Below, in pieces: positions 9,644-18,536 of a stretch of 64,000 bases of DNA. The stretch spans positions 2,914,001 to 2,978,000 of the forward strand of contig NZ_CP029343.1 in assembly GCF_003143515.1 (NCBI RefSeq), read 5' to 3'. Within the stretch, counting starts at the first letter, position 1. Each line of letters begins with the position of its first letter. The DNA comes from Massilia oculi (lineage in GTDB: Bacteria > Pseudomonadota > Gammaproteobacteria > Burkholderiales > Burkholderiaceae_D). The notes below the pieces were generated by a model. The model had not been told where the DNA came from and made no database searches. It saw only the letters and a program-made list of their open reading frames with translations. The translations under genes and the position numbers were made by a program.

Positions 9644-10000
9644 TCAGTCGCAGCGGCGCGGCCGCAGGCCCGCTTCGCGCTCTTTCTTGGCCTCGCGGTC
9701 GCACTCGATCTTGCGCACCATCTCGAGGCTGTCCTTGCTGTTCTGGGTCGCGATGCGCTGGCGCTCGAGCGCATTGAGCTTCTCGTTGTCGCGCCGGGTC
9801 TGCTGCCGCAGCATGCACTCCGTGTATTCGCGCGAACCCTGGCGCGCGCCGAAATCGGCGCAGGTGCCGGTGTCCTCGGCGAGATGCATGGCGCGCCTTT
9901 GCTCGGGCGACTGGCATGCCGCCAGGCCCGCGGCCAGCACGGCGACGAGGCCCAGCGTCGCGAGGGGGCGGCGACCCGCGCCGCAAGATGGTCGATTCAT
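9644..10000 (-). CDS. Small lipoprotein of unknown function
   Basis: 118 residues from ATG 10000. The signal peptide ends in the lipobox LAAC, with lipidated Cys29, so the protein should be anchored to a membrane from the periplasmic side. The rest is charged and rich in Arg, Glu and Gln (EQRRAMHLAEDTGTCADFG, LNALERQRIATQNSKDSLE) and has three further Cys residues. No family is recognised. It follows the histidine kinase after a 94-nt gap on the same strand, so it may be the last gene of the two-component operon. Confidence 0.75.
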   Translation of the reverse strand: MNRPSCGAGRRPLATLGLVAVLAAGLAACQSPEQRRAMHLAEDTGTCADFGARQGSREYTECMLRQQTRRDNEKLNALERQRIATQNSKDSLEMVRKIECDREAKKEREAGLRPRRCD

Positions 10001-10094
10001 GTTGTTCTCCTGTCTGACATTCGGTGGCCGGCCGGTGTGGCCGGAGGCGACGGCGTCGCCATGCACGACAGTAGAACAGCGCTGGATTGCGGGA

Positions 10095-11447
10095 TCATGG
10101 AGTGCGCGGCGAAACCGGCCGGACCGGCGACAGGACGACGCGCGCAATCGTGCCGCCGCCGGGCGCGCCGAGGAGCGACACGTGGCCGCCGTGGCGCTCG
10201 ACCACCTGCTGCACCAGGTGCAGGCCAAGGCCGCTGCCGGCCGAGCGCGGCCGCAGGCGGTGGAACGGTTCGAACACGCGCTCGCGCTCTTCCGGCGGGA
10301 TGCCCGGACCATCGTCCTCGACCTCGAATGCCGGGCCCTGCACGCGCACCACCACGTGGCGCCCGCCATGCTCGATCGCGTTCTGCACCAGGTTCGTCGC
10401 CACCCGCTCGATCGCGCCGGCGTCGCCCCTCACCGGCCGCACCGGCTGCGCCGCGTCGACCTCGACCGCGATCGAGCGGTCGGCGGCGATCAGGAGCGGC
10501 GCCAGGTCGGCGGCCACGCGCCGCACCAGCGCGGCCAGGTCGATCTCTTCGTCGCGCCGCGCCGCGTCCAGGCGCTGCAGGTCGAGCATCTGCTCGGCCA
10601 GGTTGGCGAGCCGCTCGACGTCGCTACCGAGCCGGCGCGTGTCGGGGTCCCTGGAAGCATCGACCTTGACCCGCAGGATCGCGATCGGCGTGCGCAATTC
10701 GTGGGCGGCCGAGGCGATGAAGCGCCGCTGCCGCTCGTATCCTTCGTCGAGGCGGCCGAGCGCATCGTTCACCGCCCGCACCAGCGGCGCGATCTCGCTC
10801 GGCACCTGCGCTTCGCTGAGCCGCACGCCGCGCCGGTCGACGTCGATGCTTTCCGCCTCGGCGGCGATCCTGGCGACGCCGGCCAGTGAACGCCTGACGA
10901 TCCAGGGGATGGCGACCAGCGACATCAGGACCATCAGCAGGAAGATCGGGAGCGCGGCGACGTTGGACGCCGCCAGCACGGTGAAGCCCACCTGCGTCAG
11001 CTTGCCGTGCCCGAGGATCGTCACCGGGCCGGCGGGCGAGTCCTCGCGGCGGATCACGGCGCTCAGCGCATGGGGCGCGTAGCGGTCGCGCACGTGGCCG
11101 TAGGAGAGATTGCGCAGCAGGCTGGTGGCGGCCGCATACTGCGCCGGCACCTGTCCGAAGCTGAGGCGGCGGCCATGGTCGTCCTCGGCCACGAACCACA
11201 GGTTCGGCGTCTCGGCGCGCAGCGCGGCCAGTTGCTCCGTCATGCGCAGCGCCAGGGCGCCGTCGTCCGCGCGCACGATGGCAGCGGCGATGACGGGCGT
11301 GATCCGCTCGTCGGTATACGGCCCTCCGCTATCGGCGCGCAGCGCCAGCGCGACGAGGAGCGGGATGCAGATGAACAAGATGGCGAACTGGAACAGCAGC
11401 GGCTGGACGATCAGCGGCCGCTTGAGCGAGGGCGGCCTGCGGCTCAC
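10095..11447 (-). CDS. Two-component sensor histidine kinase
   Basis: 450 residues from GTG 11447, which overlaps the regulator stop (GTGA) and is therefore the likely start. It has TM helices near 14-37 and 156-183 around a periplasmic sensor region of about 118 residues, then a HAMP-like segment. The H-box is FIASAAHELRTPIAI with phospho-acceptor His249. N and G boxes follow: NLVQNAIEHG, EDDGPGIP, GSGLGLHLVQQV. It is a QseC/PmrB-type kinase by layout; the signal is unknown. It is paired with the response regulator immediately upstream in the operon. Confidence 0.93.
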   Translation of the reverse strand: MSRRPPSLKRPLIVQPLLFQFAILFICIPLLVALALRADSGGPYTDERITPVIAAAIVRADDGALALRMTEQLAALRAETPNLWFVAEDDHGRRLSFGQVPAQYAAATSLLRNLSYGHVRDRYAPHALSAVIRREDSPAGPVTILGHGKLTQVGFTVLAASNVAALPIFLLMVLMSLVAIPWIVRRSLAGVARIAAEAESIDVDRRGVRLSEAQVPSEIAPLVRAVNDALGRLDEGYERQRRFIASAAHELRTPIAILRVKVDASRDPDTRRLGSDVERLANLAEQMLDLQRLDAARRDEEIDLAALVRRVAADLAPLLIAADRSIAVEVDAAQPVRPVRGDAGAIERVATNLVQNAIEHGGRHVVVRVQGPAFEVEDDGPGIPPEERERVFEPFHRLRPRSAGSGLGLHLVQQVVERHGGHVSLLGAPGGGTIARVVLSPVRPVSPRTP

Positions 11448-12118
11448 GACCGCGCCTGCAGCAGGTAGCCGACGCCCTTGATGGCGTGGATCTCGATGCC
11501 GGCATCGACGGCGGCCAGCTTGCGGCGCAGGCGCGAGATATGGGAGTCCAGCGTGTTCGACTGGATCGCGTCGTCGTAGCCATACACGGCCTGTTCGAGC
11601 GATTCGCGCAGCACGGTGCGCCCGCGGCGCTTGACGAGCGTCGCCAGCACGCGCAGTTCGCGTCGCGCCAGGTCCAGCCGCACGCCCGCCACGCTCGCCT
11701 CGTCGTTGGCGACATCGAACACGAGCGCGCCGACGTGGATTTCCTCGGGACCGAGTTCGGCGGGACGGCGCCGCACCGCGCGGATGCGCGCGAACAGTTC
11801 TTCGAGCGCGAACGGCTTGACGAGGTAATCGTCCGCGCCCTCGTCGAGGCCGGCGACACGGTCGGTGACTTCGCCGCGCGCGGTCAGCATGATGACGGGC
11901 AGGCCGGGATTGGCGGCGCGCAGCAGCGGCAGCAGGGACAGGCCATCGCCGTCGGGTAACGTTCGGTCGAGCAGCACCAGGTCGTACGCATGCAGGCGGC
12001 TGGCCTCGCGCGCCAGCGCCAGCCGGTCGGCATGGTCGACAACGTATTTTTCGCGCTCCAGCGCGCCGCGCACCGTGTCGGCGAATTCGGTTTCGTCCTC
12101 TACCAGCAGAATTCTCAT
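11444..12118 (-). CDS. OmpR-family response regulator
   Basis: 224 residues from ATG 12118 (MRILLVEDE); the frame is open upstream but has no family character there. The receiver domain carries the acidic pocket VEDE and phospho-acceptor Asp51 (LVLLDRTLPDGDG), the conserved LTAR and the KPF lysine. The C-terminal winged helix ends GVGYLLQARS. Its stop overlaps the kinase start, so the two genes form a coupled regulator-kinase operon. Targets are not visible; the minus-strand neighbours on both sides are candidates. Confidence 0.95.
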   Translation of the reverse strand: MRILLVEDETEFADTVRGALEREKYVVDHADRLALAREASRLHAYDLVLLDRTLPDGDGLSLLPLLRAANPGLPVIMLTARGEVTDRVAGLDEGADDYLVKPFALEELFARIRAVRRRPAELGPEEIHVGALVFDVANDEASVAGVRLDLARRELRVLATLVKRRGRTVLRESLEQAVYGYDDAIQSNTLDSHISRLRRKLAAVDAGIEIHAIKGVGYLLQARS

Positions 12119-12292
12119 CGGGCATCTTCCATGGACAGGTGGCTTGGCGGCATGCTGCGCGCTCGGGTGAGCATACCTGCCGCGCATTGCGGCAACATGG
12201 CGTGCGCCCTCCTGTTCAGGTCCTGATGGCTGCGCTTGCTCCTTTCCAACGATACACTACTGCGCGGACGCGCCCGTTCAGATGATCCGAGG

Positions 12293-14425
12293 TCAGCAAG
12301 CGCACGGCGGCGGATCGAGCCGCACGTACTGGCAGTCCTCGCGGTGGCAGGCCAACGCCAGGATCTGGCGCGCATCGTTGATATCGGTCGCATCCACCAG
12401 CGTCCAGCCCACGGGCATCGCGCTCAGCGCGTTCAGGTCGCGCATCGCGCCCCGCTCGTGCAGGAAGGCGTGCGATGCCGGGCCATCAGGCGTGTCGGCG
12501 GTCGACGAGCCCACCACCGATCCGGCATTGTTGAGGCCGTTGGCAGAGCCATAGCCGAAGCTGCCCAGCGCTCCCAGGCTGTACATCACGCCGCCAGAGT
12601 ACAGGAACGGTTGCGCCAGATAGCTGCTCCCGTCGACGACGATGCCGGTATCGGCGATGCCGACCACCTCGCCGGCATCGTTGATGTCGTGGGCGCTGCT
12701 GTTCTTGCCGCCCAGCGTGCCCAGGCTGCGCATGATCTGGTCGCGGTAGACGTAGGCAAGATAGTGCGGCACCGGAAAGGCGTCGCCCGTGACCGAGGCG
12801 GTGCCGGTCACGGCGCCGTGCCGGTTGATCGCGGCGGAGCCGCCCCAGGTGCCGCCGAACGTGGGAATGATGCGCGTGATGCCGTTGGCGACGACGAAGC
12901 CGCGGCCACGCTCGCCGATCCCGAAGGCGGCATTGCCGGACACGGCGCCGCTGTCGTTCAATCCGCTCGCCGAGTTGACGCCCACCAGCACCCCGCGCCC
13001 GGCATTGCGCAGGCCGGCCGGTGAGAACACGTGCGCGGCGTCGACGTGGACGCCGGCCAGGTGGCCGTGGCCGTTGATCGCGTAGGCGTTCGAACCCGGC
13101 GCCAGCGCGGCATAGTCGCGCACGGTGGCGCCATCCCACACGGCGGCGGCGCCGTTGCTGCCCGCCACATGGCCACGGCTGTTGATGGCATGGGCGGAGA
13201 ACCCGGTCGGGAGGAAGGTGGCGCGGAACAGGCCCGGCTGGCCCTGCCCCGCGTCGGCCGGGGCTGCTGACGCCGCCAACGGCGCCGTCAGCGTTCCCAC
13301 CAGGAGCGCCGGCGCCATCCAGTACGAGCGCGCACGCAGGCGCCGGCGCGCATGCCAGCCCAGCAGCGCCAGCCCCGTCCCCAGCATCGCGCAGCTGCCG
13401 GGTTCGGGCACCGCCGTGACCAGGTCGAGCCGCACCGCGCGGCAGTCGCCCAGCCCGTTGCAGGCCTGGGCCAGGATCTGGCCGGCATCGTTGACGTCGA
13501 GCGCGTTCACCAGCTGCCAGTCGCCGCGCCCGCCCACCAGCGCGTTGAGGTCGAGCATGCCGTCGAGCTGGCCGCCGGCCCCATAAATGAAGGCGTGGTA
13601 GTCGAAGCCGCCCACGCTGCCGATGCCGGACAGGCCCACCACCACGCCGGCGTTGTTGAGCGCATTGGCGCGCCCGGACACGCCGCCCAATGTGCCGAGA
13701 TCGATCATGCGGTTCTCTTCGGGAGAGAACAGGAAGGGCCGCTCGCTGAAGTTGTCTTCGAGCCCGGACCAGCCAACGACGAAGCCGGCGTCGTTGATGT
13801 CGTTCGCTTCGCTGAACCAGCCGCCGAGCGAGCCGAGGTCGTGCTGAACGCCGTCGCGGTAGACCGAGGCGGTGCGCCGCGGATCGCCCCAGTCGTCGCC
13901 ATCGCCGGCGCGGCTGGCGAAGCCCGCGATGTGGCCGCTGGCATTGATCGCATTGGCCACGCTGATCGTGCCGCCGAAGCTGCCCAGCTGGGTCACGGCG
14001 CCCGACTTGTACAGGAAGGCGTAGGTCTCGGAAAAGCCGAGGGCGCCGAAGCCCGCCACCTGGCCGGCGTCGTTGATGGCGGTGGCCCAGGTGCCATAGG
14101 CCGGCGGCACGTTGAAGATCGAGAAGGCGCCGCCGGCATACACGAAGGCATCGCTGCCGATGCGACCGACGATGGAACCGCCGTTATTGATCGCCAGGCC
14201 TTCGCTGCCGGGCAGCAGCGAGGCCAGGTAGGTGGCGCCGCCCGTCGACCATACCGCCGCCCCTCCCTGCGCGGTGCCCACCACCCGCCCGGCGTCATCG
14301 AGACCGGCGGCGGTGAAATCCTGCGGCAGCCAGGTCATGCGGTAGAGCGGCTCTGCCATGGCCAGGCCTGGACATGCCAGGATGACCAGCAACAATTTAG
14401 TTAAGAAATATTTGCGTAAGGACAT
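12293..14425 (-). CDS. HAF-repeat PEP-CTERM protein with internal sorting signal and duplicated exported domain
   Basis: 710 residues. The order is: signal peptide (1-24, ending AMA); a first domain of HAF/GTLGG-type repeats such as INDAGQVAG and LGTLGG (about 25-335); a complete PEP-CTERM signal with VPEP at 339-342, a short hydrophobic helix and the basic run RRRLRAR (360-366); a second hydrophobic segment (368-387) ending in the cleavage-like site ASA/AP; and a second HAF-repeat domain (about 396-710). The two domains end alike (VNDAGQILAQAC and INDARQILALAC), so they are paralogous. The second copy lacks its own PEP-CTERM. PEP-CTERM signals are normally C-terminal and processed by exosortase. 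This may be a read-through fusion of two genes or a polyprotein. The start has GGAAGG upstream. Confidence 0.85.
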   Translation of the reverse strand: MSLRKYFLTKLLLVILACPGLAMAEPLYRMTWLPQDFTAAGLDDAGRVVGTAQGGAAVWSTGGATYLASLLPGSEGLAINNGGSIVGRIGSDAFVYAGGAFSIFNVPPAYGTWATAINDAGQVAGFGALGFSETYAFLYKSGAVTQLGSFGGTISVANAINASGHIAGFASRAGDGDDWGDPRRTASVYRDGVQHDLGSLGGWFSEANDINDAGFVVGWSGLEDNFSERPFLFSPEENRMIDLGTLGGVSGRANALNNAGVVVGLSGIGSVGGFDYHAFIYGAGGQLDGMLDLNALVGGRGDWQLVNALDVNDAGQILAQACNGLGDCRAVRLDLVTAVPEPGSCAMLGTGLALLGWHARRRLRARSYWMAPALLVGTLTAPLAASAAPADAGQGQPGLFRATFLPTGFSAHAINSRGHVAGSNGAAAVWDGATVRDYAALAPGSNAYAINGHGHLAGVHVDAAHVFSPAGLRNAGRGVLVGVNSASGLNDSGAVSGNAAFGIGERGRGFVVANGITRIIPTFGGTWGGSAAINRHGAVTGTASVTGDAFPVPHYLAYVYRDQIMRSLGTLGGKNSSAHDINDAGEVVGIADTGIVVDGSSYLAQPFLYSGGVMYSLGALGSFGYGSANGLNNAGSVVGSSTADTPDGPASHAFLHERGAMRDLNALSAMPVGWTLVDATDINDARQILALACHREDCQYVRLDPPPCAC

Positions 14426-14509
14426 GATCGATCCTTCCGATGACCGGGGAATCTCAACGATGTCGCAAACAAGGCGGGGCCGTTCTGCGCCAGCGCAGGC
14501 GCGCGCGGG

Positions 14510-14734
14510 TCACGAGGCGGCCAGGCGGCCGGCCCCGAGCAGCAGCACCGCAGCCGCCAGCAGCAGCCAGGCGGGCGGGTCGGCGGCGAGATAGGGATCG
14601 ACGACGACGCAGGCGGGGACGGTCGTCGCCGGCATGGGTGCGGCGGACGCAACGCCGGTCCAGGCCGGCATGAAGCAGACGACGGGGAGGAAAGATGCAC
14701 GCATGATCGGCCCGGCACGAAAAACCCCGAGCAT
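14510..14734 (-). CDS. Small exported or membrane protein with PEP-CTERM-like tail (hypothetical)
   Basis: 74 residues with a good ribosome binding site (GGAGGTGG) before ATG 14734. It has an N-terminal signal-like hydrophobic stretch ending VASAAP, a short middle with one Cys, and a C-terminal hydrophobic helix (PPAWLLLAAAVLLLGAGRL) ending LAAS. The tail resembles a degenerate PEP-CTERM signal without the PEP motif and without the terminal arginine run. It lies 84 bp upstream of the HAF-repeat gene on the same strand. It could be a remnant of another family member or a real small membrane protein. Confidence 0.45.
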   Translation of the reverse strand: MLGVFRAGPIMRASFLPVVCFMPAWTGVASAAPMPATTVPACVVVDPYLAADPPAWLLLAAAVLLLGAGRLAAS

Positions 14735-14781
14735 CGCCCGCCACCTCCCCGCGGGTCGTGCGCCAGGTCAGCCGTGCGCGC

Positions 14782-14806
14782 AAAAAAAACCGGGGCGATG
14801 CCCCGG
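14782..14806 (-). terminator. Rho-independent terminator of the FKBP lipoprotein gene
   Basis: On the minus strand a 7-bp GC stem (14806-14800 with 14796-14790, loop of 3 nt) is followed by eight T residues (plus-strand A tract 14782-14789). It sits 31 bp after the stop of the FKBP gene. Confidence 0.85.
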
Positions 14807-14836
14807 TGCGGTACGTCATTGCGCAAGCCTGCCGGC

Positions 14837-15271
14837 TTACTCGACCTTGGTCAGGATGATTTCATACACCAGGCCCGAGTTCGGCGGAACCGGACCGTTG
14901 CCGGTCGCGCCGTAGGCCTGGTTGGCCGGGATCAGGACGGTGCGCTTGCCGCCGACCTTCATGCCGATCACGCCCTGGTCGTAGCCGGGAATGACGGCGC
15001 CGCTGCCGACGACGTAGGGGCGCAGATTGCCCGATTCCAGCCGCGAGCCCTTGAAGTCGGCGACCTTGTCGTTGTACAGCCACAGCGTGTACTGGGTGGT
15101 CACCGTCTTGCCGGTCACTGCCTCGGCGCCGGTGCCCACCGTGTTGTCGGTCTTGGTCAGCGCCGCGGGGCTGCTGACGACAGGCTTGTCGTCGTCGCTG
15201 CCGCCACCGCCGCAGGCGGTCAGGGCGAGCATGGCGGCGAAGGCCGCGATCAGGGGGAACTTCAGTTTCAT
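14837..15271 (-). CDS. FKBP-type peptidyl-prolyl isomerase, lipoprotein
   Basis: 144 residues. The signal peptide ends in lipobox LTAC, lipidated Cys20, followed by a GGGGSDDD linker. The C-terminal half is an FKBP domain: YTLWLYNDKVADFKGSRLE, then VIPGYDQGVIGMKVGGKRTVLIPANQAYG and LVYEIILTKVE. By family it accelerates cis-trans isomerisation at proline in extracytoplasmic proteins, membrane-anchored. It is monocistronic: a terminator follows it and an AT-rich 156-bp gap precedes it. Confidence 0.92.
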   Translation of the reverse strand: MKLKFPLIAAFAAMLALTACGGGGSDDDKPVVSSPAALTKTDNTVGTGAEAVTGKTVTTQYTLWLYNDKVADFKGSRLESGNLRPYVVGSGAVIPGYDQGVIGMKVGGKRTVLIPANQAYGATGNGPVPPNSGLVYEIILTKVE

Positions 15272-15427
15272 GGGGTGTCCTCGACAGGGAAAGGCAGATA
15301 AGGGTGGTGTAACGAAACCTCGTACCTTATCGAATCAGTCGCATGAAACTGTCCGTAATTTGTCTAATAATTGTATTTTAGCAATGGAGTGCTGAATCGA
15401 AACTGACGCTTTGACGCAACATTTGCA

Positions 15428-16336
15428 TCAGGCAGCCACGATGGCGTAATCCCGCTTCAGCTGGTCGATCTTCGCCAGAAGGCGTTCCAGCGCCACGCCC
15501 TGCAGACGTTCGTCGCTCAGGTAGGACTCGCCGCTGCCGGCCAGTTTCGACAGCGCGCCGACGACCGCATCCTCGACCTGGCGCACGTTCTTCGCCGGTG
15601 GCGGCGGGGTCCAGTCGCCTTTCCAGATGCCCACGCCGCGCAGGCCGCGCTTGACGTTTGCCGCCAGGCGGTCGCGCGGGCCGAGCGTCTTGTCGATGTC
15701 CCACACGCTTGGCAGGGTCTGGGGGCGGTAAGGCACCGACATCGACTGGCACCAGTCCTCCCACTTGAATCCCAGGATGTGTTCGTAGCATTGCACCGGA
15801 ATCCAGGGGACCCGATAGGCGTCCGCCACGATCGCCGCATGCATGGCCTCGGCGATGACCAGTTTGGCGCCGCGGATCTTCGCCAGCACTTCGTGCATGT
15901 CGGCCTCGGGATCGAGGAAAGTGATGCCCGCCTTGGCGCAGAACGGGGCCCAGTCGGCATTGAGCATGCTGGAATGGTGCGGCATGAAGACGACCTCGCC
16001 CGTCGGCGCCACTGGCTGGTTGACGACCCGGGTCAGCAGCAGCGCGGGATCGGTGATCGCCACCTGCTTGTCGAGCCCCAGCGCGGCGGCGGTCAGCGGC
16101 CCGCGCACGCAGTAGAATTTCCACTTGTCGTCCACCTGCGCCGCCTTGTTATAGCCGACGCCCGATCCGAACACGAGTTTCTGAGGCTCGACCGGCACCC
16201 GCGAATTGATCAGGGTGCCCATTCCTACCAGAAGCGTGGAGTCGTCTTCGTCCACGAGTTCGGGGATCAGCGCATCCCAGATCACAGGATTGAGTTTGTC
16301 GCCGAAATTATTGCCTCGATAGTAGTAAAGCTTCAT
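15428..16336 (-). CDS. Polysaccharide pyruvyl transferase family protein
   Basis: 302 residues from ATG 16336 (MKLYYYRGNNFGDKLNP), the usual start of this family; an ATG at 16372 would add 12 residues. The conserved GNNFGDKLNP, the central VRGPLTAAALGL and AEAMHAAIVADAYRVPWIPV motifs support PF04230. Members add ketal pyruvate to sugars or act as related glycosyltransferases in surface polysaccharides. The gene stands alone between kup and the FKBP gene with no other polysaccharide genes, so its substrate cannot be guessed. Confidence 0.85.
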   Translation of the reverse strand: MKLYYYRGNNFGDKLNPVIWDALIPELVDEDDSTLLVGMGTLINSRVPVEPQKLVFGSGVGYNKAAQVDDKWKFYCVRGPLTAAALGLDKQVAITDPALLLTRVVNQPVAPTGEVVFMPHHSSMLNADWAPFCAKAGITFLDPEADMHEVLAKIRGAKLVIAEAMHAAIVADAYRVPWIPVQCYEHILGFKWEDWCQSMSVPYRPQTLPSVWDIDKTLGPRDRLAANVKRGLRGVGIWKGDWTPPPPAKNVRQVEDAVVGALSKLAGSGESYLSDERLQGVALERLLAKIDQLKRDYAIVAA

Positions 16337-16491
16337 GTCTCGCCAATGGATTGGAATGATCGGTCCGGACATCCTGCCCGTACGGTCGTGCTCAGGAATT
16401 GCTTATTAATCAATAATTCCCGATTATAAGATAGTTTGCTGAAATTTCCTTTGCGCACGTCTCCCGTGCGCAGGTCGGCGGGACGAGCAGC

Positions 16492-18369
16492 CTAGATCTC
16501 GATCTGCGTCCCCAGCTCGATCACCCGGTTGCTGCGGATCTGGTAATAGTCGGCCGCGCTGCGCGCATTGCGCGACAGCGCCACGTACAGGTGCTCGCGC
16601 CATGGCGCCATGCCGCCGCCCGGGGCCGAGATCACGGTCTGGCGCGCGATGAAGAACGAGGTTTCCATCATCTCGAACGACAGGCCGAGCGCGCCGCAGC
16701 GCTCGAGGATGTCCGGAATATCGGGCTCGTCCTTGAAGCCATAGTGGATATTGAGCTGGTAGCAGTTGTGGCCCAGGTCGACGATATCGATCTGTTCCTC
16801 GAACGGCACCCACGGTTCCTCGCGCATGTGCACGGTCAGGAACACCACCCGTTCGTGCAGCACCTTGTTGTGCGACAGGTTGTGCAACATCGCGTGCGGC
16901 ACGCCGTCGCTTTCGCCGCGCAGGAAGATCGCGGTGCCCGGCACCCGCGTCGGCGGCGCCACGAACAGCGACTCCATGAAGGCTTCGAGCGGGATCGCGT
17001 GCTTCTGCAGGTTCTCGAATACCAGGGCGCGCCCGCGCTTCCAGGTCAGCATCAGGGTCAGCAGCACGCCGCCCATCAGCAGCGGGAACCAGCCGCCGTG
17101 GAAGATCTTGGTGGTGGTGGCCGCGAACAGCATGATATCGATCGTCAGGAAGAAGCCGGTCGCAGCCAGGCAGACCCATAGCGGCAGGCGCCAGCGGTAG
17201 CGGGTCACGAAGAAGGTGAGCACGGTGGTCATCATCATGGTGGCCGTGACCGCGATGCCGTAGGCGCCGGCCAGCTCGTCCGACGAGCCGAAGCCGACCA
17301 CGGCGATCAGCACCACCACCAGCTGCAGCCAGTTGACGGCCGGGATATAGATCTGGCCGATCTCGCTTTCCGAAGTGTGCAGGATGCGCATGCGCGGCAG
17401 CAGGCCCAGCGCGATCGCCTGCTTGGTCATCGAGTACGTGCCGCTGATCGTGGCCTGCGAGGCGATCACCGCCGCCATGGTCGACAGGATCACCAGCGGG
17501 ATCACGCTCCAGGTGCCGAGCTGGTGATAGAACGGGTTTTCCACCGCGCCGGGATCGGCGATCAAGAGCCCGCCCTGGCCCAGGTAGTTCAGGGTCAGCG
17601 CCGGATAGGCGATCAGGAACCAGGCCATGCGGATCGGCTTGGCGCCGAAGTGGCCCATGTCGGCATACAGCGCCTCGGCGCCGGTGATCGCCAGCACCAC
17701 CGCGCCCAGCGCAATGAAGGCCAACAATTTATTGTCCAGCATGAAGTGCGCCGCATGCCAGGGATTGAGCGCGTTCAGGATTTGCGGCGACTCGACGATG
17801 TTGACGATGCCCATCGCGGCCAGCGCCAGGAACCACACCAGCATCACGGGACCGAAGAAGCGGCCGATGCCGGCCGTGCCATGGCGCTGCACGCTGTACA
17901 GGACCACCAGCACCACCACCGCCAGCGGCACCACGTAGTGCGACATGCCGGGCGCCGCGACTTCGAGGCCCTCGATCGCGCCGAGCACCGAGATCGCCGG
18001 CGTGATCACGCTGTCGCCATAGAACATCGTGGCGCCGATGACGCCGATGGCCAGCAGCGGGAAGCTCCAGCGCGAATTGCGCGCCACCGACGTCGTCGCC
18101 AGCGCCATCAGGGCCATGATGCCGCCCTCGCCGCGGTTGTGCGCGCGCAGCACCAGGGTCACGTACTTGAGCGAGACGATGACCGTCAGCGCCCAGAAGA
18201 TCAGGGAAATGACGCCGAGAATGTTGGGAGTGTTCAGGGGCAGGCCGTGGGTGTCGTCGAACACCGCGCGCAGCGTGTAGAGTGGGCTGGTGCCGATGTC
18301 GCCGTAGACGATGCCGACTGCGGCCAGGGTGAGTGCCGCCAGGCTGCTCTTCTTGCTATCTGATGTCAA
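16492..18369 (-). CDS. kup: Low-affinity potassium transporter Kup
   Basis: About 625 residues. The signature VGIVYGDIGTSPLYTL near the N-terminus, about twelve membrane helices and a cytoplasmic C-terminal domain (GVPHAMLHNLSHNKVLHERVV) identify KUP/HAK. It takes up K+, probably by H+ symport. The start is uncertain. TTG 18369 gives a family-like N-terminus (LTSDSKKSSLAALTLAAVG) but has a poor ribosome binding site. A GTG at 18474 would add 35 residues unlike the family. The upstream gap to divergent rarD is AT-rich and probably holds both promoters. Confidence 0.93.
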   Translation of the reverse strand: MTSDSKKSSLAALTLAAVGIVYGDIGTSPLYTLRAVFDDTHGLPLNTPNILGVISLIFWALTVIVSLKYVTLVLRAHNRGEGGIMALMALATTSVARNSRWSFPLLAIGVIGATMFYGDSVITPAISVLGAIEGLEVAAPGMSHYVVPLAVVVLVVLYSVQRHGTAGIGRFFGPVMLVWFLALAAMGIVNIVESPQILNALNPWHAAHFMLDNKLLAFIALGAVVLAITGAEALYADMGHFGAKPIRMAWFLIAYPALTLNYLGQGGLLIADPGAVENPFYHQLGTWSVIPLVILSTMAAVIASQATISGTYSMTKQAIALGLLPRMRILHTSESEIGQIYIPAVNWLQLVVVLIAVVGFGSSDELAGAYGIAVTATMMMTTVLTFFVTRYRWRLPLWVCLAATGFFLTIDIMLFAATTTKIFHGGWFPLLMGGVLLTLMLTWKRGRALVFENLQKHAIPLEAFMESLFVAPPTRVPGTAIFLRGESDGVPHAMLHNLSHNKVLHERVVFLTVHMREEPWVPFEEQIDIVDLGHNCYQLNIHYGFKDEPDIPDILERCGALGLSFEMMETSFFIARQTVISAPGGGMAPWREHLYVALSRNARSAADYYQIRSNRVIELGTQIEI

Positions 18370-18536
18370 GATTACACCATCGCTGTTGTATTGGTGCGGC
18401 GCACCATAAAATAGTGGCTGAAAAAAAGCAAGAATATTTCGTGGTGCATCATACACCCGTGCAAAAAGAAACACGCGCCAGCAGCCGTGTACGTATTCAG
18501 GGATAATGTCATCCCTGCAATCCAGCCCCCATTTCC

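Noticed and set aside
10095..12118. PEP-CTERM-specific two-component system controlling the HAF-repeat gene
   Set aside because: Layout is of the common OmpR/QseC type, not the PEP-CTERM-associated kinase type; adjacency alone is weak evidence.
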